Positions 34,849 through 44,937 of a stretch of DNA of 64,000 nucleotides are shown one piece after another. Made by a program: the position numbers and the translations under genes. The notes beneath the pieces are model-generated. The model was not told the origin of the DNA and did no database searches. It saw only the letters and a list, made by a program, of their open reading frames with translations. Position 1 is the first letter of the stretch. Every line of letters begins with the position of its first letter. Source of the stretch: Myotis daubentonii (taxonomy: Eukaryota; Chordata; Mammalia; Chiroptera; Vespertilionidae); NCBI RefSeq assembly GCF_963259705.1, contig NC_081861.1, positions 109,584,102 to 109,648,101 of the forward strand, read 5' to 3'.

Positions 34849-34904
34849 TCCTAGATCCTTTTTATTTATATATAAAATTTAGAATCATTTATGATACTGA
34901 ATTT

Positions 34905-35907
34905 TTAGACTGGGACTCGGATTCTTTGTCAGCCAGAATCGAAGAATGAATCCATGGACAGAAAGTGGTATAGCAAAGGTGGAGATTTATTGAAGTATAG
35001 GTACAGACACCCACATGGGGAGAGGGAAGAGTCCCACAGAATGGACTCCCATGTAGGGAGGGGGAAAGGGTCCCACTGGGTTCCTTTCCCTATGGCTTAT
35101 AAAGGCTGAAGATCCTGGTGTCTGATATCCCCTCAGATTGGTTAATATTCCCCTTTGAGTTGGTTACTATAGTAACTCCTGCCTATGTTCCCCCAAAATT
35201 CCTGCTTCATTTAGTCAATTTGTACAAAAAATAAAAATCCTGCTGGGTTTTCATTGGTACTGGGTTGAAAAAATAGAATAAAATTAACTTAAATTAACTT
35301 TAATGTCTCATGTGAGGTTCTCCCCCCTCCTTCCCCATTGTTCCCCTACCCAGTGGTCGGTAAACTGTGGCTCACGAGCCACATGCGGCTCTTTGGCCCC
35401 TTGGGTGTGGCTCTTCCACAAAATACCGACTTCTGCACTTGGGCCATGAAATTTCAATTGCACTGTACATGTGCACCTGCACATGATATTTTGTGGAAGA
35501 GTATGTGGTTCTTGAGCCACAGTTTGTAGACCACTGCCCTATTCCCTCTGGGCTTTCTTCTTTTCCATCTGAATGAAGGGCTTTCTTCTCTTTATTTCAT
35601 AAATATAGACCTTTTTTGGCTACTTTCAGTTCCTTTGTCTTATGTAAATGCAACTGTTGCTGTTCCCTTGTCTTATGGAGATGTAACTGCCCCTGGCTTC
35701 CTTGTGTTATGGAAATGTACCTTCTCCCAGTCTGCAGCCCCCCACTTTTTCATGGACCCCAATGGACCCCAATTCTAAAAAATCCCTAAGCCTGCCTATG
35801 TTCCCCCCAAATTCCTGCTTCATTTAGTCAATTTGTACAAAAAATAAAAATCCTGCTGGGATTTTCATTGGTCCTGGATTGAAAAAATAGAATAAAATTA
35901 ACTTAAA
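34905..35907 (-). mobile_element. Antisense LTR of an unidentified ERV, probably class I
   Basis: On the minus strand the order is U3, a TATA-like CTTTATAAG (complement of 35096-35104), then AATAAA (complement of about 34988-34993), then a U5-like end, the layout of a retroviral LTR. U3 carries a direct repeat of about 120 bp (35183-35302 and 35795-35912) around a block that includes an hAT element. The limits are approximate: no clean TG...CA ends or target duplication were identified. The class is a guess from the promoter and poly-A layout. Confidence 0.6.
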
Positions 35908-35912
35908 TATAT
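35183..35912. repeat. Pair of about 120-bp direct repeats within the LTR
   Basis: Both copies begin GCCTATGTTCCCCC and include TTCATTTAGTCAATTTGTAC and GAAAAAATAGAATAAAATT. They differ at only a few positions. Copy 1 is 35183-35302 and copy 2 is 35795-35912. The interval between contains U3-like sequence and a short hAT. Confidence 0.85.
35351..35536. mobile_element. Non-autonomous hAT element (186 bp)
   Basis: Starts CAGTGGTCGGTAAACTGTGG and ends with the inverted form CCACAGTTTGTAGACCACTG. The inside contains TTCCACAAAATACCGACTTC, also seen (inverted) in the 896-1027 element, and AAAATACC also occurs in the 63289 element. It is therefore the same family with a different internal deletion. 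It sits within the antisense LTR. The flanking 8-mers match only in part. Confidence 0.88.
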
Positions 35913-36027
35913 TAAGTCTTATAATCCATGAACAGTGGGCATTATCTCTATTAACATATATCTTTAATTTCTTTTCAGAAATATTTTGCGTATTTCAGTT
36001 TTGGATTCTTACACTGTTTACATGCAT

Positions 36028-36252
36028 TTTTTTTAAAAAAATATATTTTATTGATTTTTCTACAGAGAGGAAGGGAGAGAGACAGAGAGCCAGAAACATC
36101 GATGAGAGAGAAACATCGATCAGCCGCCTCCTGCACATCTACCACTGGGGATGCGCCCGCAACCAAGGCACACGCCCCCGACCGGAATCGAACCCGGGAC
36201 CCCTCAGCCCGCAGGCCGACGCTCCATCCACCGAGCCAAACCGGTTTCGGCC
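36028..36252 (-). mobile_element. Ves SINE, minus strand
   Basis: On the minus strand it starts GGCCGAAACCGGTTTGGCTC, with an intact-looking A box and a B box (GGTTCGATTCC), and ends in the ATGTTTCTCTC, CTCTCTGTC and poly-A tail (T-rich on the plus strand at 36030-36055). The flanks CATGCATT and CATGGATT suggest a short imperfect duplication. It looks young, with little divergence from 50235 and 53354. Confidence 0.93.
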
Positions 36253-36689
36253 ATGGATTTTTAATAATATAATGATTTGTGATACTATTGTATATAGTCA
36301 TTTATATATTAATTTAATTTTTAATATTTTTATTATACAGAATTTTACTTTTTAAAAACTTTACGTTCTTAGAATACATTTTACATTATAGATTCTCATA
36401 GTGGGAAAATAATAATTTCTTTCTTAAAGTTTTATATTTTTAGATATTATTTCAGTACAAATAAATTGAACACATTTGAGGATTAAGTCTCAGTTTAGAA
36501 TGTGTAATATTTTGGTACATCTATAAGGGACCACTTCCCTACATGAGAGTTCTTTATATTCAGAAGCTCTCCAGGCTCTTTTCCCCAGGATTTAGACATT
36601 AGTAATGTGAAATATCAGCATTTTCTAACTTTATAGTTTCCCAAAGACATATCAACTGAACAAGGGGGGAAGTTTTCAAAACATTAAGT

Positions 36690-36960
36690 TCTGCCTAAGT
36701 TTCTGGTTTCTTTTGCTGTGTAGAAGCTTTTTATTTTGATGTAGTCCCATTTATTTATCTTCTCCTTTATTTCCTTTGCCCTACAAGATGCATCTGCAAA
36801 AATTCTGCTATGTGAGATGTCTGAGATTTTACTGCCTATGTTTTCTTCTAAGATTTCTATGGTTCCATTATATTTAAGTCTTTTATCCATCTTGAGTTTA
36901 TCCTTGTATATGGTATAAATTAGTGGTCTAGTATATTTATATGTAAAAAATTACTTAATT
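36690..36960 (-). mobile_element. Antisense L1 ORF2 fragment
   Basis: The minus strand encodes a 68-codon open piece (36890-36684) with FYTAKETR and WDYIKIKSF, which belongs to the region between RT and the C-terminal domain of L1 ORF2. It is truncated on both sides, with no tail. The intervals 36351-36689 and 36961-38045 show nothing recognisable. Confidence 0.85.
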
Positions 36961-38045
36961 TAAAAGCTGAGAACACAATTATGGCAATAGCTGCCTTTGC
37001 ATTGTATAATAATATCACTAACATTAATCACACACATAATATATGCAATAAATTTTTCTAAATTCTCTAGATTTGTTATTTAATCCTCATGACAAAAATT
37101 GCTGAGAAATAGTTATTATCTGTCATCCCCTGCTTAGAGAAGGGAAATGAAAAAAAGAGTGGTGAAGTAACTTGCCTAAGGCTAACATAAAAACAAGATT
37201 TTACTCAAGGTATGCAGCTCTAGAGTTTTCAATCTATTTTTTTTTTCAGTGTATTTCCTCTCAAAGTGTTTTAAATTTTTTGAATAACAAAAGCAAGAAT
37301 AATTTTCACTTTTTGTGGAAAGCCTGAGATTAAAGATTGAAAAGTCCAGCAATAAGCACAGGAAGATAAGGTTAAACATAAAGAAAACCCCAGGAAGCTA
37401 GAATCTGTGAAAAATGTGTGTCTAGGGAAAAGTTTCAGTTTCTCAGTATAGCTAAGTGACTTTAACAGCTGGCTTCTCCCCATCAGTGCATTGTGCCTGT
37501 TGTACACACTTGGAGGAGCCCTGATACAAGCCCAGGTAGAGCACACAATCTTTTTAAATTACTTAAGGTTGCAAGCTTGTTTCTTTCACTTGTTTATTGT
37601 AAGATCCAGCATGTTTTTATTTATCTTATTTTCTATTCACTTACAACCATGGTAGGGGTATCAGACATATTATTATAAGAAAAAAAAGTACAACATATTA
37701 ATATCAGACAAAAACAATTTAAGGTAAAAATATTAAAAATATTTCATATTTATAAATAAGCAATGATATGTAAAGAAGATCATGTGGCAATTATTCATTG
37801 CATATAACAACAGTTTTGAAACATATGAAACAAAATTAATGAAATTATTAGTCCTATAGTATGTATTTTTGTTTTTTTCTTTTCTAGTATATTAATTTTA
37901 AGATTTTCTTTTTAAAATAATGATGAGAGGTCAGGTAGTTACTGTGACATATTAATCTATTTGTCTTACAAAATGTTTGTAAATGGTAATAGTAAGGGAG
38001 TGTATAATGTATTTTTCTTAAAGTCAAGAAATAAAATAAGGTTTT
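36961..38045. other. Unannotated AT-rich DNA
   Basis: No gene, RNA gene or transposable element recognised. Open frames reach 91 codons (37546-37271, minus strand) with no known domain. Confidence 0.55.
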
Positions 38046-38797
38046 TAAGCTGAGGTACATTTATACAATGGAATAATATGCAGCTTTAAAAAAGAAGGAT
38101 CTCTTACCCTTTGAGACAACATGGAGAGACCTGGAGAGTATTATGCTAAGTGAAATAAGCCAGTCTGAGAAAGACAAATATTACTGAAAAGGTTAAAGAG
38201 AATACAATGGAGCAGAGAAAACTTATTGTGCTTAGTAGATATATTGCAGAAAGCTTGCAGCCTTGAGTACCACATAGCCCAGATAATAAGAAGACACCTG
38301 GAATCGGGAGGAACCAAGGATGGACTTGACCCTTACATCAACAGAATGGTTGCAGCTAGCAAGGATTAATAAAAATCCACCTCTCCCTTCAGACTCTACT
38401 GACACCTTTTTCAGACTCAGCACACCTGCACCTAGGTGCCTGAAATAAAAGCTTCTTTGAAATATTACAGCCTCATGTCATAGGTGTACAACCTTGGCCC
38501 ACTCTGAACCTTTCAATTACGTGATCTCACTTATATGTGAAATGTAATGAACAAAATAAACTGACAAATATGTCCAGAGACATGGAAATATGCAACAGAC
38601 TGATGACTTTCAAAGGGAAAGTAGGGGTGGGGAAAGAGATTAACCAAAGAACTTATATGCATACACGTATAACCCATGGACACAGACAATAGGGTGCTGA
38701 AGGCCTGGGCAGTGGGCTGGAGTGAGGAGGAGGAGGTCAATGGGGGGAAAAGGGGACACCTGTAATACTTTCAACAATAAAGATAAATAATTTTTTT
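38046..38797 (+). mobile_element. 5'-truncated L1 3' end, split by a solo LTR
   Basis: Begins in the end of ORF2 (AGCTGAGGTACATTTATAC, then AGTGAAATAAGCCAGTCTG), is interrupted at 38185-38515, resumes at GTGATCTCACTTATATGTG, and ends ACTTTCAACAATAAAGAT with a short A/T tail. The right side passes directly into the target duplication of a Ves SINE. Confidence 0.92.
38185..38515 (+). mobile_element. Small solo LTR (331 bp) with 5-bp duplication
   Basis: Starts TGAAAAGGTTAAAG and ends GAACCTTTCA, so it has TG...CA ends and an inverted terminal repeat (TGAAAAGGTT against TGAAAGGTTC). ATTAC flanks it at 38180-38184 and 38516-38520. A poly-A signal AATAAA lies at about 38442-38447. It has no coding sequence and interrupts the L1 cleanly. 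A 5-bp duplication fits an ERV-L-type or similar integrase; I cannot name the family. Confidence 0.85.
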
Positions 38798-38814
38798 AAA
38801 TAATAAGGTTTTTG

Positions 38815-39043
38815 TTTTGTTTTTTAAATATATTTTTATTGATTTCAGAGAGGAAGGGAGGGAGAGAGAGAGAGATAGAAACATCAATGATGAGAGAAAA
38901 TCACTGATTGGCTGCCTCCTGCATGCCCCCCACTGTGGATTGAGCCTGCAGTGCCAGCATGTGCCCTGACAGAGAATCAAAATTGAACTGTGACCTCCTG
39001 GTTGATAAGTCAATGCTCAACCACTGAGCAACACCAGCCAGGC
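38815..39043 (-). mobile_element. Ves SINE, minus strand, older copy
   Basis: On the minus strand it begins GCCTGGCTGGTGTTGCTCAG, with decayed A and B boxes, and ends in the CTCTCTCTCTCTCCCTCC tail. AAATAATAAG on both sides (about 38798-38807 and 39045-39054) is the target duplication. It is clearly more diverged than the other copies in this window. It landed at the tail of the L1 3' end. Confidence 0.9.
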
Positions 39044-39207
39044 AAAATAATAAGTTTTTTAAATGAGTTAATGAATTATATGAGAACACTCATTAGGAGA
39101 CAATGTTATGACAGAATTGTTTTTAAGATTGGCATAAAATTGGATTCTGGTTCTCTTCCAATGCAAGGTGCTTAGAAGTTTTTCAGGAAGCTGTTTCATT
39201 TGCCAGA

Positions 39208-39897
39208 TGCCGGGAGCCGGTCCATCCTTGCTGTTTCAAGGGACCTGGCATATATAGCATACGGTTCTTAATATGTTTGCTCACCTTCTTGGCGCTGTGT
39301 TTTAACCAAGGTCACCTCTCCGAGAAAGGTTGAATCCCCAGGTAGGGATTTTCCCCTGAAGTCAGGGAGGGAATAAAACCTCTTAACTAAGTGCCAGGTG
39401 GGTAATTAATCATTTTAACTACGAACATTCATGCTTAAGCTACATAATCTTTACTCCCTGGAATGGAGATAAGAAACGCCCTAACCTTTGGAATAGAGAT
39501 TGATAGGATTGGAATCAACTAGTATAAATACAGATGCAACAAGACAACAACATACAGAATTCAGAAGACAGAACTTACACAGAACCTACAGACAGAAGAA
39601 CTTCGCTGGAGAGAACATGGCAAAAGATCTTGGACTGAACCTGACTACAGAAATATGGCAAGAGAACCTGACTAGAACCTGGTGACCGAACCTGGCTAGA
39701 GATCTCAGACAGAACCTGGCTGGAGATCCTAAGCAGAACCTCTCTGGAGATCCAGACCAGAACTTGGCTGGAGATCCTGGCTAGAGATCCTGGCTAGGCT
39801 GCTGATCAACTGAACGCTGTCTCCGTGTCATTCCTTCTTCGGTGACTCTGTCTACGCCTTTGGGAACCCCTGGACCTGCTGGGGTTGGACCCCGGCA
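39208..39897 (+). mobile_element. Solo LTR, class II (betaretrovirus-like), copy 2 (690 bp)
   Basis: Starts TGCCGGGAGCCGG and ends GACCCCGGCA, flanked by GCCAGA at 39202-39207 and 39898-39903 (exact 6-bp duplication). It is homologous to 14038-14800 over its whole length but about 70 bp shorter, mostly through fewer repeats of the AGAACCTGGCTGGAGATCC type at 39660-39790. Its terminal inverted repeat, TGCCGGG against CCCGGCA, is better preserved than in copy 1. Confidence 0.92.
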
Positions 39898-39903
39898 GCC
39901 AGA

Positions 39904-40290
39904 AGAAGAAAAAACGGTCTCATGTTTTCAGTTACAAGTTTCCAGATCAGTGTTTAGATTCTTTAGTAAGACTTTGTTAAAAAAAAATTGTCTTTCATTC
40001 AAGTGTTACCAGTTGATGCTAAACAAAACAACATAGACCTCATATTTCTTAAAGCAACATCAGAAATATAATATACAAGAGACATTTTTGTTCTTACATC
40101 AAGATGAACAAGTTTTCCACAGTTCTTTTTCCCACTTTCAAATTCAGGAACCAATTAAGGAAAAGATTATTATTCAAAATCCATCTTAATTTCTCCTCAT
40201 TTTTTATGTCTATATGGGTACTGCTATCCTGAAACAGCTTCTATAAAATGAAATATATTCAACTATTTGATTCTCCTTGTGTTAGAGGTC
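39904..40290. other. Unannotated DNA
   Basis: No feature recognised between the class II solo LTR and the 5'-inverted L1. Confidence 0.5.
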
Positions 40291-40339
40291 TCTAGAAGAC
40301 CATTTTTTATTCTATATATTCTATAAAATTTTGTTATAA

Positions 40340-40504
40340 CTAGAGGCCCAATGCATGAAATTCTTGCAAGAGTAGGCCTTCCTTCCCCTAGCTGCTGGCA
40401 CCAGCTTCCCTCTGGCACCCGGGACCCGGGCTTCCCTTGCAGTCCCAGCTTTGTCCAGAAGGACATCTGGTCTAATTAGCATATTATACTTTTATTATTA
40501 TAGA
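40340..40504 (-). mobile_element. Small Helibat-type Helitron, minus strand (165 bp)
   Basis: On the minus strand it starts TCTATAATAATAAAAGTA, continues TAATATGCTAATTAGACC, and ends in the hairpin plus GGGCCTCTAG (40340-40343 on the plus strand). Flanks are A (40339) and T (40505). It inserted into the AT-rich tail of the inverted L1. Together with 54229 (159 bp) it is among the smallest Helitrons here. Confidence 0.9.
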
Positions 40505-40871
40505 TATATTATATCATATTGTATATTTTTCCATCACAATTTATTCCATGATCAATACACTGTTGTCCACGTCGAGGATTACTCTCTCTCTTTTGTTTTC
40601 TTTTTTGCTCAATCCTTCCCATTCCCCTAATACCACACTCTCCCCACTAGAGCTATGTTCCTACTCTCTTGAGTCTGTCTCCATTTTGCTTGGTAGTTCA
40701 GTTTGTTCATTAAATTCCACATATGAGTGAATCATACAGTACATGTCATTCTCTGACTGGTTTATTTAACTTAGCATAATGTTCTCCAGATCTAGCAATA
40801 CTATCACAAAGGGTAAATTTTTCTTCCTTTTATGGCAGAGTAGTATACCATTGTGTAAATGTGCTACAGCT

Positions 40872-41092
40872 TCTTTTAAAATTTTATTTTATTGTTTAAA
40901 GTATTATAAATAGTAGCACATATGTCTCCTTTTTTTCCCCATTGGCCTTCCCCCAACCTCCCCTACCACCTGGCATATGCCCTAACCCCCAGCTCAACAT
41001 CTTGCGTCCATTAGTTATGCTTATATGGATGCATACAAGTTCTTCGGTTAACTCTTACCTCCCCCTCAACCCTCCCCAGCCTTCCCGCTTAT
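40872..41092 (-). mobile_element. Short 3' end of a younger L1, minus strand
   Basis: The plus strand shows TTTATTGTTTAAAGTATTA and the C-rich antisense of an L1 3' untranslated region (CCATTAGTTATGCTTATATG), as at the 3' ends of L1-B and L1-C. It is nested within the antisense half of the inverted L1, which resumes at TACACTCATCTACAGATGG. A clean target duplication was not found. Confidence 0.75.
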
Positions 41093-42166
41093 ACACTCAT
41101 CTACAGATGGATACTTGGGCTGCTTCCAAATCTTAGCTGCTGTAAATAATGCTGCAATGAACATGGGGGTACATATATTCTTTCAAATTAGTGTTTTGGG
41201 TTTCTTTGCACAAAAGACTTTGAATAGGAACAGCCATATTGAGAAAAAAGAATAAAGTTGGAGGAATCATGTCATGCTTCTTAATACCTAACTACACTAC
41301 AAGGCCATAGTAATCAAAATATCATAGTACTGGCATAAAAATAGACATATAGATCAATGGAACAGAATATAGAGCTCAGAAATAAATTTCTGCCTTTATA
41401 ATCAATTAATAATTGACAGTGGAGGAAAAAAAATACAGTGAACTAAAGATTACCTATTCAATAAATGGTGTTGGGAAAATTCGACAGATACATGCAAAAA
41501 AAAAAAAATGAAACCAGACCATCTTCTAACACCTCAGACAGAATAAACTCAAAATTGATTAAAGACTTGAATATGAGACTCAAAACCATAAAAATCCTAG
41601 AAGAAAACATAGGCATTAAAATATCAGACATTTATCACAGCAATTTTTTCTGATATATCTCCTTGGGCAAGGGAAAAAAAATAAACAAATGGGACTGCAT
41701 CACATGAAAGAGATTTTGCACAGCAAAGGAAACCATCAATGAAATGATAAACAATCCACTGAATGGCAAACATGTTCATCATGATACATCTGATAAAAAA
41801 ATAATATCCAAAATTATAAAGAACTTATAAAACAGCACCAAAACTAACATTCCAATTAAAAAATGGGCAAAAGACCCGAATAGACACTTCTCCAAAGACA
41901 TATGAAAAGATACTCAGCATAATCATCAGATAAATGAAAATTAAAACCACAATAAGATATCACCTCAGACCACTCAGAATGTCTATCATCAAGAAAATAA
42001 CAAGCAACAAGTGCTGGCAAGGATGTGAATAAAGGGGAACCCTTGTGCACTCTAAGTGGGAATGCAGATTGTGGCAGCCAGTTTTTAAAGCAGTATGGAG
42101 TTAGCTCAAAAAATAAAAAATGCATTTGCCTTATAACCCAGTGATTCCACTTCTAGAAGACCATTT

Positions 42167-42496
42167 AAATCAAAGAACAGCTCCCCTCACTTCAACAAAA
42201 TGAAAGTCAACATTCTGATAAATTGTGACTGTGGGTTTTAGCTAACAACTGTTCTCATTAAAAATTCCTGCACAATGTATAATTTTACATTTCATAAGAA
42301 TTCAATAGAACTTCAAGAACTAATACCAGAGTCTCTAAAGATATTATCCATGCTGTTTCTATACTTTCCCAAACATTTTAAAAGAAATTATATGTGAATG
42401 TTTTAATAGTCCACGAAAACCTAAGCAGTTAGTAACCCTGTAAGTTGACTAATTCATCATTCACAAATCATTTAGAATGTAGAACTACAATTAAAA
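42167..42496. other. Unannotated DNA
   Basis: No feature recognised between the inverted L1 and L1-C. Confidence 0.5.
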
Positions 42497-43657
42497 CAGG
42501 GGTGAGGAACATGGAAGCCTGCAGGACAGCAGGCAGAGAGATACTATTAGTGAGTAAAGGAGCAAGAGACGAATGTGTGGACATGTGTAGTGTGTGTGTG
42601 GGTGAGTGAAGAACAGTTAGATCTCCCAGAAGTCTCAGGGATTGGCAGATTGGGCTCTTCTAGACAGTGTGCCTCTGCTACCCCTGCAGAAGTGGCTTTG
42701 GCACAGAGCCTACGCCATCTTGTAGAGGGAAGCACTGGAGGTCAGGAGGGCAGCCACACCAACACCCATACTGGCCTTGGGCACCACCCTTGACCATGCA
42801 GGGAGCAATTTAACAGCCATAATCTCCATGGGGACCACCACTGCACCCCAGCAGTGAATGGTGCAGTACCTCACAAGAGGTTCCCAGACATCTGGAGTGA
42901 GTGCTCACCAGAGAGACCTTCCACACATCGCCTCCTTGCTTACGTGCTGGAACCCAGGATTCCAGGATCCTACTCTCCAGGACTCCACTGTGAGTGCACG
43001 CCAGGGGTCCCCCTGCATCCCGCTCCCACCCCAGGCCCCATAACTGTGCTGCTGTTCTGACCCAGAAATACCCAGAACCCACTTCACTCTGGTCTGGGAC
43101 AGTTCTGATAGGGAAACCTGAAGTAACCAAGCGTGCACCCAACCCTGGGCCAAGGAGAGCACTCCCTTTGCAACCCAGAGCAACTCGCACATGCTCCACC
43201 CTGGCACAGTGCTATAGGGGCAACTCAGAGCAACCCCAGGTATGCCCCACTCCAGGCCACAGGACAGAACTGCCAGAGCAAACTGGTGTACCCAGCCATG
43301 GGCCACAGGATTGCATTACATTTGCACTGCCAAAAGGACCTAGGGAGCGACCCAGCCACAGGTGCTAGGGCTGCAAAGAAAATTGCATGCCAGAGGGCTC
43401 CAGATCCTCACAGGATTTCACACATTTCACACACTAGAGGACTGTGCATGTCTCCTCACCACCCTGAGCATCTGAAGAGAATAACTGAGGGACCAGATCC
43501 ATGGGAGAAGGGGATACAACTCAGAGCAGAGACATTAAAGGTGTGAGATTCAAGGCAGACCCGGGTGCTGGGCTGATTTCTACACCATTGGATAGATAAG
43601 GGCTTCAACTTCTTGGACTCCAAGCAAAGTGCCCAGGGCCAGAAAGAGACAGCAAAA

Positions 43658-44883
43658 ATGGGGAGACAAAGAAACAATCCCAAAAGGAACAGAAAGGAGG
43701 AATTGCCAGAAAAAGAACTAAATGAAATGGAAGCACACAATATGCCAGGCCAAGAATTCAGAGTAATGGTTATAGAGGTACTCAACCATCTGGATGAGAA
43801 ATTCATGAACATGTGTAAGAATCAAGTGGAAATGAAGATTGACATAACTGCAATAAAGAATACAATGGAAGGTTTCAACAGTAGACTAGAATAAGCAGAA
43901 GATAGAATAAAAAAGTTAGAGGACAGGTTAAAAAACAACTAATCTAAATAGCAATTGGAAAAAAATTTAAAAAGCAGGAGCAGAGTTTAAGGGAGCTTTG
44001 GGACAACATGAAATGAAGCAACATCTACATAATAGGGATGCCAGAAGGTCAAAAAGAGGAGCAAGAAATAGAAAACCTATTTGAAGAAATAATGACAGAA
44101 AATGTCCCTGACTTGGAGAGAAAAAAGTCACACAAGCACAGAGTCCCATACAATATGAACCAAAAAATACCCACACCAAGACACATCATAATTACAATGG
44201 CAAACATTAATGACAAAGGAAATATCTTTGTGTGTGTGAGTGTGTGTGTGTGTTTTAATTCTTTGTTGTTTAAAGTATTACATATGTTTCTTTTTTCCCT
44301 CATTGAACTCTCCCCTGAAACTCCCACACCCAGCACATACCCTCACCGCCCCCCCAGTGTCTGTGTCCATTGGTTATGCTTATATGCATGCATACAAGTC
44401 CTTTGGTTTATCTCCTACACACCCCTTTCCAACCTCCCTGCCTTCCCTCTGAGGTTTTATGGTCTGTTCAATGCTTCTATGTCTCTGGATCTATTTTTGT
44501 TCATCAGTTTATGCTGTTAATTATGTTCTACAAATGAGTGAGATCATGTAATATGTATCTTTCTCCAACTGGCTTATTTCACTTAGCATAATTATAGAGA
44601 AAGAATCTTAAGGACAGCCAGAGAGAGACAGAAAGTTACCTACAATGTATCTCCTATTATATCATCAAATTTTTACTCAACAGAAACACATCAGGCCAGA
44701 AAAGAATGGAAGGAAGTATATAAAGTGATACAAAGCAAGAGACTGTATCCAAGAATACTCTATCCAGCAAGTGTATCCCTCAAAATTGAAGGGTAAATCA
44801 GGAGCTTTGCAGACAACAAAAGGATAAGGGAGTTTATCACTACCAAGCCAGCAATGCATGAAATGCTAAAGGGACTGTTGTAA
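43658..44883 (+). pseudogene. L1-C ORF1, broken and interrupted
   Basis: Starts MGRQRNNPKRNRKEELPEKE, with the coiled-coil segment FMNMCKNQVEMKIDITAIKN and SRLE, then a TAA at 43892-43894. Further stops and frameshifts follow before the RRM-like part (44038-44220, with TPRHIIITMANINDKG). An antisense L1 piece of about 367 bp interrupts it at 44227-44593. The C-terminal part resumes at 44594 and ends at 44883 (KPAMHEMLKGLL). Not functional. Confidence 0.9.
44227..44593 (-). mobile_element. L1 3' end inserted antisense into L1-C ORF1
   Basis: The plus strand begins with a GT-rich stretch and TTTAAAGTATTACATATG, then the C-rich antisense 3' untranslated region, and ends ACTGGCTTATTTCACTTAGC, the antisense of the ORF2 end. 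The flanks AAAGGAAATATCTT and AGAGAAAGAATCTT are probably a diverged target duplication. It is 5'-truncated. The GT run (44230-44254) lies where the A-rich tail would be. Confidence 0.85.
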
Positions 44884-44937
44884 AAAAAAAAAGAAGAAAT
44901 AGAAACGGAAGAAGGAACACAATCATAAATAATAAAA

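Larger units (their letters stand above)
33715..34856. repeat. 8-bp target-site duplication pair around the hAT element
   Basis: TCCTAGAT occurs at 33715-33722 and again at 34849-34856, directly abutting the element on both sides. An exact 8-bp duplication is the hallmark of hAT insertion. Confidence 0.93.
33541..36350 (-). mobile_element. Old antisense L1 (ORF2 RT region), multiply interrupted
   Basis: Plus-strand blocks before, between and after the inserts (33541-33722, 34857-34910, about 35908-36027, 36253-36350) read as antisense L1 ORF2 in order, for example TAATCCATGAACAGTGGG. The interruptions are an hAT element, an antisense LTR and a Ves SINE, so this L1 predates all three. A stretch seems lost around the LTR insertion. 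Confidence 0.65.
40306..42151 (-). mobile_element. Older L1 with 5' inversion (twin-priming structure)
   Basis: Two halves in opposite orientation share one target duplication, TCTAGAAGACCATTT, at 40291-40305 and 42152-42166. From 40306 to 41217 the L1 3' end is antisense (nested inserts excluded). From about 41218 to 42151 the preceding part of ORF2 lies in the sense direction, ending CCAGTGATTCCACTTCTAG. In a normal L1 these two ends are adjacent, about 10 bases apart. This is the twin-priming signature. Older than L1-A and L1-B by divergence. Confidence 0.88.

Noticed and set aside
36033..36272. Open frames over the Ves SINEs (also 53352-53582) with peptides such as RERERDRELETSMREKHRSAAS
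   Set aside because: This is the translation of the SINE tail and head in a chance frame; the same peptide appears at both SINEs.
42810..43546. Open frames of 118-137 codons on both strands before L1-C ORF1
   Set aside because: They lie in the GC-rich L1-C 5' untranslated region; both strands are open and neither has a domain.
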